Part shown: positions 50,465-59,460 of the stretch, one piece after another
Numbering within the stretch: the first letter of the stretch is position 1
Layout of the letters: every line of letters begins with the position of its first letter
Assembly: GCA_022826925.1 (NCBI GenBank)
Contig: JAJDTX010000105.1
Span: 62,001-126,000 of the forward strand
DNA from: Bryobacterales bacterium
Lineage (GTDB): Bacteria; Acidobacteriota; Terriglobia; Bryobacterales; UBA6623
Direction: 5' to 3'
DNA length: 64,000 bases
Made by a program: the position numbers and the translations under genes
The notes under the pieces: generated by a model
Seen by the model: only the letters and a program-made list of their open reading frames with translations
Database searches by the model: none
Told to the model about the DNA's origin: nothing

Positions 50465-51055
50465 ATGAGGCGCTATTACATCACCGATCGCAGAACCTGC
50501 CCTGGCGGCTTGCTTGACTGCATCGAGGTGAACGCCAGGCGCGGCTGCTCTTGGATCCAGCTCCGCGAGAAGGACCTGGCCCCCCGGGATCTGCTCGAAC
50601 TGGCGCGCGCCGCCTTGGCCCGCGTCCGTCCCCACGGGACCGCGATCCTCGTCAACAGCCGCTTGGACGTCGCGCTCGCCGCAGGCGCGCACGGAGTCCA
50701 CCTGCCGGCTGGCTCGCCCGCTCCTTGCGATCTCAGGCCTGTCGTGCCATCCGGCTTCCTGATCGCGGTGTCCGCGCATACCGTCGACGAAGTCCGCCGG
50801 GCGGAACGGGAGGGGGCCGATCTTGCGGTCTTTGGCCCGGTGTTTCCGACGCGGTCCAAACCGGGCCGGAGCGAGATCCCCGGCCTCGGAGGGCTGCGCG
50901 AGGCGTGCGCGGCGACCTCGTTGCCGGTGGCCGCTCTGGGAGGCATCACAGCGGAACGAATCGCCGCCTGCACGGACGCCGGCGCGGCGGGCATCGCCGG
51001 AATCAGCATGTTCCAGTCCCTCTGCGGCCCTGCCGGCACTCATGGGGAGGGCTGA
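50465..51055 (+). CDS. thiE: Thiamine phosphate synthase
   Basis: About 196 residues. The TIM-barrel motifs are RYYITDRRTC at the start, WIQLREKDLAPRDLLELA, ILVNSRLDVALAAGAHGVHLP, FGPVFPTRSKPG and LPVAALGGITAERIAAC. It couples hydroxymethylpyrimidine diphosphate with thiazole phosphate. ATG 50465 puts RYYITD at the N-terminus as in the family; TTG 50432 is also open. It is divergent from dnaK and shares its upstream region. No other thiamine gene is nearby. The 3' end overlaps the convergent YdeI-like gene by 16 bp. Confidence 0.88.
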   Translation: MRRYYITDRRTCPGGLLDCIEVNARRGCSWIQLREKDLAPRDLLELARAALARVRPHGTAILVNSRLDVALAAGAHGVHLPAGSPAPCDLRPVVPSGFLIAVSAHTVDEVRRAEREGADLAVFGPVFPTRSKPGRSEIPGLGGLREACAATSLPVAALGGITAERIAACTDAGAAGIAGISMFQSLCGPAGTHGEG

Positions 51056-51669
51056 CCGGGCCCGCGCCGCGCCGTTCGGCGTTTCGGCCGCAGCTTTACC
51101 GCCCAGCGCAGCGGCGGTATCGGCTCGCCGCGCAAGCTGCACTCAATCAGGGTCTCGAGCCTCTTCTGGCGGGTCTGTTCTCGTTTCGCGCTGACGATCC
51201 AGTGTGCGCAATGCTTGCGGTAGGATGGCGTCGCGCCGGCGAAGCACTCCCACGCCTCCAGTACCGCCTTGATCTTGCGCTCGTATTCCTCGGGCAAGGC
51301 CGCAGCCGCGGGCTCCCGTGCAGCTGGCGCCCGGCGCAGGCTGCCTGCTGATTCGAACGTCGCCCGCGCGGCCTCTTCGACCAGCCCGGCCTTGATCAGA
51401 GCCCGCATGCGCTCGATGTTCCTGGCGCTCCAGCTGCTGCCGGGACGACGGGGGGTAAAGCGCACCCGGTAGCTGCGCTCGTCGATCCTCTGGCGAAGCC
51501 CGTCAATCCAGCCGAAGCACAGCGCCACGTCGACCGATTGCGGCCAAGTCACGCTAGGCTCGCCGGTGGCAACCTTGTAGTAGCCGATCCATTGCTCGTC
51601 AGCCGTCTCGTGGTTGTCGCGAAACCACTTCCTGAGCTCGTCTGCGTCGGAGAAGAACAGTACCGGCAT
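51040..51669 (-). CDS. YdeI/OmpD-associated family protein
   Basis: A 209-residue cytoplasmic protein. The N-terminal domain (FSDADELRKWFRDNH, DEQWIGYYKVATGEPSVTW, ALCFGWIDGLRQRIDERSY) and the phrase FTPRRPGSSWSARNIERMRALI are diagnostic of the YdeI/OmpD-associated family. The C-terminal part (EAWECFAGATPSYRKHCAHWI, AKREQTRQKRLETLIE) is the second conserved block. Biochemical function is not established. Monocistronic, convergent with thiE. Confidence 0.85.
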   Translation of the reverse strand: MPVLFFSDADELRKWFRDNHETADEQWIGYYKVATGEPSVTWPQSVDVALCFGWIDGLRQRIDERSYRVRFTPRRPGSSWSARNIERMRALIKAGLVEEAARATFESAGSLRRAPAAREPAAAALPEEYERKIKAVLEAWECFAGATPSYRKHCAHWIVSAKREQTRQKRLETLIECSLRGEPIPPLRWAVKLRPKRRTARRGPGQPSP

Positions 51670-51861
51670 GCTGCTGCGGCTCCCCTCGGACTCGCGCCGG
51701 CGCGGGCAGCGATCCGGCCGACCGCCACTATAGCGCGCGTCGGGATTGCCATCCCGGGGGCGCGACCGGGCCGACGCTTGGACGGCCCGCCGCGCGCGGC
51801 CAGAATCCCCAGTTCATTGACAGAGAATAGGGCGATTGCTAGCATCAAGAGCAGCAGGGGC

Positions 51862-53322
51862 ATGGCTAAGATTCTCATCCCAACACCTCTCCGGCAGTTC
51901 GTCGACGGCCATGACACCGTTGATGTGAATTCCGGTACCGTGGGCGGTGCGTTGCGCGAGCTGGTGGCCGTGCATCCGCAGGTCGAGCGCAACCTTTTCA
52001 ACGACCAGGGCAAGCTGCGCAGCTTTGTCAACGTCTACGTTGATGACGAGGACATCCGCTACTTGGATCGCGAAGACACCGCTCTCAGCGATGCCAGCAC
52101 CATCAGCATCGTGCCCTCGATTGCCGGCGGCGCGACACTGGCCCCGGTGATTGACGTAGCCGAGCCTGAGCTGCCGGAGCTGTCCAACGAGGAGATCCTG
52201 CGCTACAGCCGCCACCTGATCCTGCCGGAGGTCGGACTGGAAGGGCAGCGCAGGCTCAAGGGTGCCAGCGTGCTGATGATCGGAACCGGCGGCCTCGGCG
52301 CGCCGCTGGGCCTGTACCTGGCTGCCGCGGGCATTGGCAGGATCGGCATCGTGGACTTCGATGTCGTCGACGAGACCAACTTGCAGCGCCAGGTGATTCA
52401 CGGCTCGAAAGACGTCGGCCGCCCCAAGATCGACTCGGCCGCCGAGACGATGCAGGACATCAATCCCCGCCTGGCGGTCGACAAGCACTCGACTGCGTTG
52501 ACCAGCGACAACGCGCTCGAGATCCTGGCTGACTACGATGTGGTCGTCGACGGCACCGATAACTTTCCCACGCGCTACTTGGTCAACGATGCCTGCGTGC
52601 TGTTGGGCAAGCCAAATGCCTATGGCTCGATCTTCCGCTTCGAGGGCCAGGCCACGGTATTCAACCACCGGGGCGGCCCGTGCTACCGCTGCCTGTACCC
52701 GGAGCCGCCGCCGCCAGGGCTGGTTCCCAGCTGCGCCGAGGGAGGCGTGCTGGGCATTCTGCCCGCTGTGGTTGGCAGCATCCAGGCCACAGAGGTCGTC
52801 AAGATCATCCTCGGCAAGGGCGATACCCTCAGCGGCAGGCTGCTCCTCTACGATGCCCTGAACATGCGCTTCCGGGAACTGCGGCTGCGGCGGAATCCCG
52901 ATTGCCCGGTCTGCGGTGACAAGCCCACCGTCCGGGAGTTGATCGACTACCAGCAGTTCTGCGGGATCCCGCAGCAGGCTGCCGAGGCCGCGGCGCAGGA
53001 GAGGCTGCCCGAGATTTCGCCGTCAGACCTGAAGTTCCGGCTGGACAGGGGGGACGACGTCTTCGTATTGGACGTCCGCGAGCCCCACGAGTTCGAGATC
53101 GCTAAGATTCCCGGGACCACGTTGATCCCCTTGGGCACGCTGCCGAAGCATATTCACGAACTCGATTCCACGGCCGACATCGTGGTCCACTGCAAGAGCG
53201 GAGTGCGCAGCGGCAAGGCCCAGCGGCTGCTCAAAGAGATGGGATTCAGCCGCGTCACCAACCTGGCCGGCGGCATACTCCGCTGGAGCGACGAAGTCGA
53301 TCCCAGCATCCCCAAGTACTGA
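51862..53322 (+). CDS. Fusion of a CysO/MoaD-type ubiquitin-like domain, MoeB-type E1 enzyme and rhodanese
   Basis: A 486-residue protein with three parts. Residues 1-90 are a ubiquitin-like sulfur carrier close to mycobacterial CysO (RQFVDGHDTVDV, KLRSFVNVYVDDEDIRYL), ending in IAGG at 87-90. Residues 108-360 are a MoeB/ThiF-type adenylating enzyme: GTGGLGAP (141-148), zinc cysteines CYRC (274) and CPVC (348), and catalytic Cys291 in PSCAEGG. Residues 385-486 are a rhodanese with Cys444 in CKSGVRS. MoeB plus rhodanese equals MoeZ. The carrier's GG is normally a free C-terminus, but here it is followed by ATLAPV, so cleavage or a changed mechanism is needed. Role: sulfur transfer for cysteine, molybdopterin or tRNA thiolation. 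AGGGG lies just before ATG 51862. Confidence 0.9.
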   Translation: MAKILIPTPLRQFVDGHDTVDVNSGTVGGALRELVAVHPQVERNLFNDQGKLRSFVNVYVDDEDIRYLDREDTALSDASTISIVPSIAGGATLAPVIDVAEPELPELSNEEILRYSRHLILPEVGLEGQRRLKGASVLMIGTGGLGAPLGLYLAAAGIGRIGIVDFDVVDETNLQRQVIHGSKDVGRPKIDSAAETMQDINPRLAVDKHSTALTSDNALEILADYDVVVDGTDNFPTRYLVNDACVLLGKPNAYGSIFRFEGQATVFNHRGGPCYRCLYPEPPPPGLVPSCAEGGVLGILPAVVGSIQATEVVKIILGKGDTLSGRLLLYDALNMRFRELRLRRNPDCPVCGDKPTVRELIDYQQFCGIPQQAAEAAAQERLPEISPSDLKFRLDRGDDVFVLDVREPHEFEIAKIPGTTLIPLGTLPKHIHELDSTADIVVHCKSGVRSGKAQRLLKEMGFSRVTNLAGGILRWSDEVDPSIPKY

Positions 53323-53351
53323 AGGCAGGCCGCAACTGCGAACCCGGCCGG

Positions 53352-55352
53352 TCAGTAGGTGCGCTCTTTGGCACGCGTTCGCCGGTAGGGGCTGGCAAGG
53401 TACTTGCTGGCCTCGTTCTGGGCGTTTTGGGTGTCGTCCCGCGTCCTGACGGCCAGCTGGTACTCGTTGACGGCGCGCTCGCGCTGCCCGGTGATGTCGA
53501 AGATCTTGCCGAGGTTGATGTGCGACCAGACCTCGACCCAAGCGGGGTCGCGGTCGCCGTTGAGGGCCTCGCGAAACTCATTGGCTGCCGACTGGAAGTT
53601 GCTCTGCAGGAAGAACACCTCGCCCGTGCGATAGTGCGCCAGCGAGCTGAAGCGATTGATGTCCAAGGCCTGCTGGTACTCGAGCAGGGCTTCTTGGTAA
53701 TACCCCAGTTCGACCAGCTGCTCGCCGCGCCGGATCGCGACGCGCACGCGCGTGTCGTCATCCAGCCTCAAGATGCGGTGGTTGGGGTCCAAGATGACCT
53801 CCCTGGGCTTTCCGAAGGTCTCCAGCCTGTAGTCCGAGGCCTCGCCCGCCACTTCGACCACGAAGAACTCGGGCTCGCCCTCGGTCTCGATCTTGAGTTC
53901 GACCGGCATGCTGAAGGTGTCCATGTCTTGGTTGATCTTGCCGATCACGCGAAACCCCTCGTTGCCGCCCAGCCTGTAGATGGTGTACTCCTGCTGGAAC
54001 TCCGGCGTGATGTTGGATTCGGTCCACTGCAGGAAGAACCCATCGAGGTCCTTGCCGGTCGCGTCTTCGAACATCACGCGGAAATCGTCGGTCGTGAGGG
54101 TTCCCCAAGTGTGCCCGCTGATCAGTTCTTGCAGGATCTCGAAGAACGGCTCGTCGCCCACGCGCCAGCGGAGCATGTGCAGCACCATCGCCCCGCGAGC
54201 TGACGTGAGCGCCTTCATCTGTGGTGAGAAGTCGCCCACGCGGCCGGACTCTCGCAGGGGCACCTCGTCGAACGTGAGAGCTTCGATGCGGGTGTTCTTG
54301 AGCGCTTCCGTGAAGGCTTCCTCGCCCTCGGACTCCTCGATCTCCAACAGCGCGGAGTAGTGCGCCGTGCCGTCGACCAGCCAGAGGTGGTTGCTGTTGC
54401 CAGCGCCCACGATAGCGCCCCACCACTGGTTGGCGACCAGTTTGCCGAGCAATTGGCGGTTAAGCGCCTCCCGCCGGGCGTAGGGGCTCAGCAGCACCAT
54501 GCCCGGCGCCCAGTAGCCGTCAGGGGCGTATTCGCCCATCTCGACGATGGAAAGCGACTTCGAGTAGGGCGCGCCGAAAGTGTCGGAGTAGAACTCGACC
54601 ATCTCGGCGGCAGCCTCGCCGTATTCCGATGCGAGATTCTCCGACGCTCCGGGCATGTACACGGAACTCGAGGCGGAGCCGCTGGAGGCTCTCACGGGCT
54701 CTTCGGCAACCACCGCGATAGTGCCCGGGAAGGACGGGTAGTTGAATTCGAAGACGTGCTCGACACCCTCCAACGCCTCGGTGCGGGTGCGGGTGCCGCT
54801 GCCCAGCACCTCGAGTCCGTCCGGCACCGTGATGCGAATCTCGGACGTGAAGCGGTCCGCCCCGTAGCCGTTGACCGGAAACCAGCGCCCGGCATATAGC
54901 AGGATGGCGCGGTCGGGCATGATCTCGGCCAGACTGTAGCCTTCGGCGGGGGATTCCTCGTAGCTGATCAGGCGCCCGCCATAGCGGAACCTGATCACTT
55001 GGGGCTGGTCGACCGGAAGCGTCTCTGGAAAGCTGACATGCACGGTCGAGTCGGCGCGATAGCGGATAGGGTCCAAGTTCGTGCCGTCCTCCATCTCGGC
55101 GAAGTCGACATTGAGCGCGTTGTGCAATTCGAAGAATGCATTGCCGGCCGGGTCGCGCGGAGTGAAGTGCACCTCCGCGGTGGCCTCGAGCAATTGCGCG
55201 TCCATGTTCAACCTGGCGTCGATCTTGTAATGCTGCACGTCTAGCAGGGGACCGACGGCCGCGTCCTGTGCGCGGAGCTGGGTGTTTGGCCCGACCGCCG
55301 CAATCATGGCGATCAGAGTCGCGGTGGCTAGCTGATGGAGAATCGTTCGCAT
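53352..55352 (-). CDS. Exported M1 aminopeptidase-like protein without zinc ligands, fused to TPRs
   Basis: About 666 residues from ATG 55352. Signal peptide (ATLIAMIAAVGPNTQLRA), then an M1-type beta-saddle domain and a peptidase-like domain. At the place of HExxHQWW the sequence is KLVANQWW (Lys304, Leu305, Asn308), and the third ligand, 19 residues later, is Asp327 in WLVDGTAHY instead of Glu. The gap length is exactly that of true M1 enzymes. The last 130 residues carry TPR-like helices (YYQEALLEYQQALDIN, NFQSAANEFREALNGD, RERAVNEYQLAVRT). It is thus probably a non-catalytic binding protein. It overlaps lpxB by 25 bp. Confidence 0.85.
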   Translation of the reverse strand: MRTILHQLATATLIAMIAAVGPNTQLRAQDAAVGPLLDVQHYKIDARLNMDAQLLEATAEVHFTPRDPAGNAFFELHNALNVDFAEMEDGTNLDPIRYRADSTVHVSFPETLPVDQPQVIRFRYGGRLISYEESPAEGYSLAEIMPDRAILLYAGRWFPVNGYGADRFTSEIRITVPDGLEVLGSGTRTRTEALEGVEHVFEFNYPSFPGTIAVVAEEPVRASSGSASSSVYMPGASENLASEYGEAAAEMVEFYSDTFGAPYSKSLSIVEMGEYAPDGYWAPGMVLLSPYARREALNRQLLGKLVANQWWGAIVGAGNSNHLWLVDGTAHYSALLEIEESEGEEAFTEALKNTRIEALTFDEVPLRESGRVGDFSPQMKALTSARGAMVLHMLRWRVGDEPFFEILQELISGHTWGTLTTDDFRVMFEDATGKDLDGFFLQWTESNITPEFQQEYTIYRLGGNEGFRVIGKINQDMDTFSMPVELKIETEGEPEFFVVEVAGEASDYRLETFGKPREVILDPNHRILRLDDDTRVRVAIRRGEQLVELGYYQEALLEYQQALDINRFSSLAHYRTGEVFFLQSNFQSAANEFREALNGDRDPAWVEVWSHINLGKIFDITGQRERAVNEYQLAVRTRDDTQNAQNEASKYLASPYRRTRAKERTY

Positions 55353-56455
55353 ATCGCTGCTGCGGCCCTCGATGCCGCTGGCGTACTGGATTGGAGTCTG
55401 CTGCGAAGGCTCGAGAACTCCGCGATCATGCGGCAGCGCTCGCCTTCCTGTTGTAGGAGACGAATGGCCTCGCTCGCTAGTTTCGCACCGGTGCATTCGT
55501 GCTGAATGCACTCGACAATGACCTGCTTGCCCGCAAGCAGGTTAACCATCGTGTAGTATTGCACGTCAACCAAGAGCCGGGCCAGGTAGTAGCTCGACCA
55601 CGACAGCCTGTAGAAACTTACCATCGGCGTTCCGAGCAGCGCCGTTTCCACGGTCGCGCTGCCACTTGCCACCAAGGCCACGTCCGCGTGTCCTATGCAG
55701 TCTTGGGAGCGGTTCTCCACGATTCGAATCTCAGGCCCCCGCCAGCGCTCGGCGAAGAACTGCTTGCCGGTTGTCGCCGAAGCCGGCATCAGGAACTGTC
55801 GAACTCCGGACTCGGTGAGCCGGCGCGCGGCGTCCTCCAAGGCGGGCAGGTGCCTCAGCGATTCGCCCTTGCGGCTGCCGGGCAGCAGGGCGACGAGAGG
55901 CTCGGACGGGTCCAACGAGTGCCGCGAGAGAAAGTCGGCCCGATTCGCGCTGACCTCCGCCAGGTCGCATAGCGGGTGCCCCACGAAGCGGGCGTCCACG
56001 CCGCGCTCGCGGAAGTAGCTTTCCTCGAATGGGAAGATCACGAGCAGCAGGTCGACCAATTCTCGAATTCGGCGAATGCGCCGCTTGCGCCAGGCCCACA
56101 CCTGGGGGGCGACATAGTACACGACCGGGATGCCTGCCCTCCGAAGCCGCGCCGCGAGCCGAAGATTGAAGTCCGGGGCGTCCGTTAGGATCGCAAGATC
56201 TGGCGCCAATGCCGCGGCGGAGCGATCAAGCTTCCGGTACAGGCCGTAGATCCGGGGGATATGGCGGGCCACCTCAAACAGGCCGACAACCGCGAGGTCC
56301 TCCGTGCGCACGATGGCTTCGACGCCGCGGGCCCGCATGTTCGGCCCGGCACAGCCGAAGAAACGCGCATCGGGCAGGCGAGCCGAAAGCGCTTCTACCA
56401 GGCCTGCCGCATAGCGGTCGCCGGACGTTTCCCCGGCCGAGACAAGAATTCGCAT
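55328..56455 (-). CDS. lpxB: Lipid-A-disaccharide synthase
   Basis: A 375-residue GT19 enzyme. It joins UDP-2,3-diacylglucosamine and lipid X to form the lipid A disaccharide at the inner membrane. Diagnostic motifs: ILVSAGETSGDRYAAGL, FFGCAGPNMRARG, APQVWAWRKRRIRRIRELVD, FPFEESYFRERGVDARFVGHPL, LLPGSRKGE and the substrate-binding ASGSATVETALLGTPMV. Its presence shows the organism has lipid A and an outer membrane. A TAGACT hexamer about 80 nt upstream may be its -10. The M1-like gene follows with a 25-bp overlap. Confidence 0.95.
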   Translation of the reverse strand: MRILVSAGETSGDRYAAGLVEALSARLPDARFFGCAGPNMRARGVEAIVRTEDLAVVGLFEVARHIPRIYGLYRKLDRSAAALAPDLAILTDAPDFNLRLAARLRRAGIPVVYYVAPQVWAWRKRRIRRIRELVDLLLVIFPFEESYFRERGVDARFVGHPLCDLAEVSANRADFLSRHSLDPSEPLVALLPGSRKGESLRHLPALEDAARRLTESGVRQFLMPASATTGKQFFAERWRGPEIRIVENRSQDCIGHADVALVASGSATVETALLGTPMVSFYRLSWSSYYLARLLVDVQYYTMVNLLAGKQVIVECIQHECTGAKLASEAIRLLQQEGERCRMIAEFSSLRSRLQSSTPAASRAAAAICERFSIS

Positions 56456-56870
56456 CGGTGCTGCCGGCCCAGCCCTGTGCCGAGCGCGTCGAGGAGCGCC
56501 GTAAGCAGCGAAACGGGACGCCTCCGCGCGTGCCTTAGTCTAGCGCGGGCAGTCAGTTGGGCCCTCTGCAAGGGCTCGGCGAGCCACCCCTTGCCAGCCG
56601 CGGGCATCCTTGGCCGAGCAGCTTGCGAGCTCCGGCGGGCCGGCGGCGAGAAGCTCGCGGAGAGGCTGCTGCCCGTGCAACCCCCCGCGGGACGGCTCGG
56701 CTCCGCCCGCGAGGTGTCTTCGCCCGGCTCGCTGGGGCGGACACATCGATGCCGGGCGGCGATACAGCTTTTCCCGGTTACGGCTTGTTGCGGACAAGTC
56801 GGAGCGGTTCCGTTTGCTGGCGCTATAATGTGCAGTGTCGGCAGCCCCAGCTGCCTGCCGGATTCCTCCC
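56456..56870. other. Intergenic region between lpxB and an SDR gene
   Basis: About 415 bp, no gene supported. GCGAGCT and AGCTCGC flank a G+C-rich loop near 56625-56660, a possible stem-loop. TATAAT at 56824-56829 is a good -10 for the rightward SDR gene, with a leader of about 35 nt. No matching -35 was seen. Confidence 0.4.
56824..56829 (+). promoter_or_regulatory. -10 hexamer TATAAT of the SDR/glycosyltransferase unit
   Basis: A perfect TATAAT 41 nt before the SDR ATG. The -35 region is G+C-rich and not canonical. This gene differs from the leaderless ones in having room for a leader. Confidence 0.45.
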
Positions 56871-57680
56871 ATGCAGACTCGATTTCTCGGCAAAACTGTG
56901 CTCGTCACCGGCGCCTCGGCGGGCATCGGAGAGGCGATCGCTGTCCGCTTCGCTCAAGAGGGCGGTAGCGTCGTGGTCAACTACAGCCGCAACGACGCGG
57001 GCGCGGCCGATACTGCCGAGCAGGTGCGTCAGGCGCACCAAGCCGGCGGCTTCCGAGACGCCAAGGTGCTGGTGCACAAGGCGGACGTTGCAGACGAGGC
57101 GGCGGTCTCTGCGATGTTCGACATCGTGGTGCGCGAGTGGGGCCGCTTGGACGTGATGATCAACAACGCCGGCATCCAGAAGCCCGCGCCGAGCCACGAG
57201 AGCGCGGCCGAGGACTTCGACAGGATTCTCGGCGTCAACCTGCGCGGTTGCTATCTCTGCTGCCGGGCGGCGATCAAGCATTTCTTGTCCCGCGAGGGCG
57301 GGGGAGTGATCGTCAACAATTCCAGCGTCCACGAGATTATCCCGAAGCCCGAGTATCTGCCCTACTCGGTCTCCAAGGGCGGGATGGAAAACCTCACCAA
57401 GACGCTGGCGCTGGAATACGCCGACCGGGGCATCCGGGTCAATGCGGTCGGGCCGGGCGCGATTGTCACTCCGATCAACATGAACTGGATCAACGATCCT
57501 GTGGCCAAGGGCGTTGTCGAGTCCCACATTCCCATGGGCCGGGCGGGTGAATCGGCCGAGATCGCGGCGGTATTCGCGTTCCTGGCATCGGACGAAGCGT
57601 CCTACATCACGGGGCAGACGCTGTTCGCGTGCGGCGGCTTGACGTTGTTCCCGGAGTTCCGGACCACGTGGTCCTCGTAA
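56871..57680 (+). CDS. SDR family oxidoreductase, glucose 1-dehydrogenase-like
   Basis: A 269-residue classical SDR. Cofactor motif VLVTGASAGIGEAIAV, NNAG in VMINNAGIQKPAPSHE, catalytic Ser in NNSSVHEIIP and YSVSKGG, then GIRVNAVGPGAIVTPIN and an end of TLFACGGLTLFPEF. These phrases follow Bacillus glucose 1-dehydrogenase closely (SSVHE, GPGAIxTPIN, GGxTLxP), so oxidation of glucose or a related aldose with NAD(P) is a reasonable guess. The glycosyltransferase gene follows after 31 bp on the same strand. Confidence 0.88.
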   Translation: MQTRFLGKTVLVTGASAGIGEAIAVRFAQEGGSVVVNYSRNDAGAADTAEQVRQAHQAGGFRDAKVLVHKADVADEAAVSAMFDIVVREWGRLDVMINNAGIQKPAPSHESAAEDFDRILGVNLRGCYLCCRAAIKHFLSREGGGVIVNNSSVHEIIPKPEYLPYSVSKGGMENLTKTLALEYADRGIRVNAVGPGAIVTPINMNWINDPVAKGVVESHIPMGRAGESAEIAAVFAFLASDEASYITGQTLFACGGLTLFPEFRTTWSS

Positions 57681-57711
57681 CGGTTCGCCTCCCCAACAGA
57701 CCTGTCCCGGC

Positions 57712-59460
57712 ATGAGGCGCATCCCTGCCATAGCGGCGCTCGCGCTTTGTGTGGCGGCCATCTTCTGGCGGCTGGACGGCGTTCCCCTGTGGCGCGACGA
57801 AGCGACCACGGCCGTTTGGGGGCGCTTGATGGCGCAGAGCGGCGATTGGCTGCCCTACGCCTTTGATCGCGAACTCGGCCAGCTGCTGGTCCAAGACGAC
57901 GACGGGCATGACATCAATTCGCACCTGTTGCCGGCGATGCAGAGCTACCTGCAGTTCTATGTCTCGGCCGCAGGGCACTGGCTGCTCGGCAGCGGAACGC
58001 TGCCAGCGAGGCTGCCGTTCGCACTGTTCGGGCTAGGATGCCTGGCGCTTCTGTGGTCGCTCGGCCGACGGCTCGGAGGGCCCCGCTGGCTGCCTCTGGC
58101 GCTGCCGGTCATTGCAAGCGGTTCCATCTACTTCCTGCACGCGGCCCGGCAGGGCCGCTACTACGTCTTGGTGGTCTTTGCCACCTTGCTGCTGTTGGTG
58201 CAAGTGGCGCGCTACCTGCGCGATCCTGCCTTGGGCAGAAAGTGGTCGTTTCACTGCCAGCTTTGCTTGGCTGGATGCTTGCTCTACGCGGGAAACTACG
58301 TTAGCTTCGCGGCGACGTGGCTAGCGCTGGGGGTGTTCCTGCTCCTGACGGACCGGCCGGCCTTGGTCCGGCTGTGCGGGGCTTCGGCCGTGCTCGCGGT
58401 TGTCCTCGGCGCCGAGTTTTGGCTCCTGCACGCGGAATACCTCACGGAGTGGCGGCCTGGTAGCGAGAACTCCTTCTGGGAGAACTTCCGCTACGTGGTC
58501 TCGCGGCGCGGCGCCGACTATTGGCGCTGGGTGCCATTCGTGGTGTTGGCGCCCGCGATGGCCCTGATCGGCCGCTGGTCCAAGATTGATATTCCGCGGG
58601 CCGGCTGGGTGTTGGCTGCTGCCGGCGCGGCGGTCCCGCTGCTTGGATTCGTGATCGAAGAGCCATGGCTGCGGCGCACGCCAGACTTGACGTTCGTGCT
58701 GTTCGGGCTGGTCTTTCTTTGCGTGCCTGCGGCGGGAATCTACCTCTGGAGCAGGGTCGAGAAGCCGGGCGTGCATGCCAAGATGGCCCTGCTGGCCGGA
58801 CTCATCGTGACGGTCTGCCCGCTGTTCACGATCGCGCTGGCAGGTCGGGCTACGCTGCCGCGCTATTACTATCAGGCATGCCCCGCGGCCATTGTGTTGG
58901 TCGGCTTGGCCGCCGCGGGCCTCGATCGGGCCGGCCGCCGCCGGGCAGCCCTGGCCTGCTTGGTCGGGGCCAGCCTCTGGCCGAACCTCGAGCTGGCCGG
59001 CGGCGGGACGGAGCAAGTCGTCCTGCGTCAGTTTCTGCGCTACGACGATCACAACGGCCCGCTGCTGGAGTTCTTGGGATCCAACACCAGACCCGGGCAG
59101 ACCATTGCCTACTTGCGAAACGTCAAGGGAATGGTGGGCAACTACTATCTGCCCGACCGGCGCTGGGTGAACCTGCTCGACTCAGAGATTGCGTACAACC
59201 AGCGCTTCCGAGACTTGCTCCCGGCGGATCAATTCGACGACTCGCCCGATCCCGACTGGATCGTGGTTTGGGATGCCAAGGGCAAACAACCAAAGGCCTT
59301 GGACAGCCGGTATGACCTTGTGTGGGAGCGTTCCTATCGCGAGCTACGCAGCTACTGGGATCTCGATAGCGAGCCGCGCGAGCGCGGGTACGCCATCCAT
59401 CGGCTCAACCGCGGCACTTCAAGTGCGCGTGGCGATGCCGAGTCTGGATTGCAGCCGTGA
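57712..59460 (+). CDS. Membrane glycosyltransferase, ArnT/PMT-like (GT-C fold)
   Basis: A 582-residue integral membrane protein with about 11 hydrophobic helices, then a soluble C-terminal domain of about 130 residues. The first periplasmic loop starts with PLWRDEATTAVWGRL; the acidic DE pair is where GT-C enzymes of the GT39/GT83 type hold the catalytic Asp. HAARQGRYYVLVVFATLLLL is typical of the PMT_2 family. It should move a sugar from a polyprenyl-phosphate donor to a lipid or protein outside the inner membrane. The 3' end overlaps pheT by 42 bp, tail to tail. Confidence 0.82.
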   Translation: MRRIPAIAALALCVAAIFWRLDGVPLWRDEATTAVWGRLMAQSGDWLPYAFDRELGQLLVQDDDGHDINSHLLPAMQSYLQFYVSAAGHWLLGSGTLPARLPFALFGLGCLALLWSLGRRLGGPRWLPLALPVIASGSIYFLHAARQGRYYVLVVFATLLLLVQVARYLRDPALGRKWSFHCQLCLAGCLLYAGNYVSFAATWLALGVFLLLTDRPALVRLCGASAVLAVVLGAEFWLLHAEYLTEWRPGSENSFWENFRYVVSRRGADYWRWVPFVVLAPAMALIGRWSKIDIPRAGWVLAAAGAAVPLLGFVIEEPWLRRTPDLTFVLFGLVFLCVPAAGIYLWSRVEKPGVHAKMALLAGLIVTVCPLFTIALAGRATLPRYYYQACPAAIVLVGLAAAGLDRAGRRRAALACLVGASLWPNLELAGGGTEQVVLRQFLRYDDHNGPLLEFLGSNTRPGQTIAYLRNVKGMVGNYYLPDRRWVNLLDSEIAYNQRFRDLLPADQFDDSPDPDWIVVWDAKGKQPKALDSRYDLVWERSYRELRSYWDLDSEPRERGYAIHRLNRGTSSARGDAESGLQP

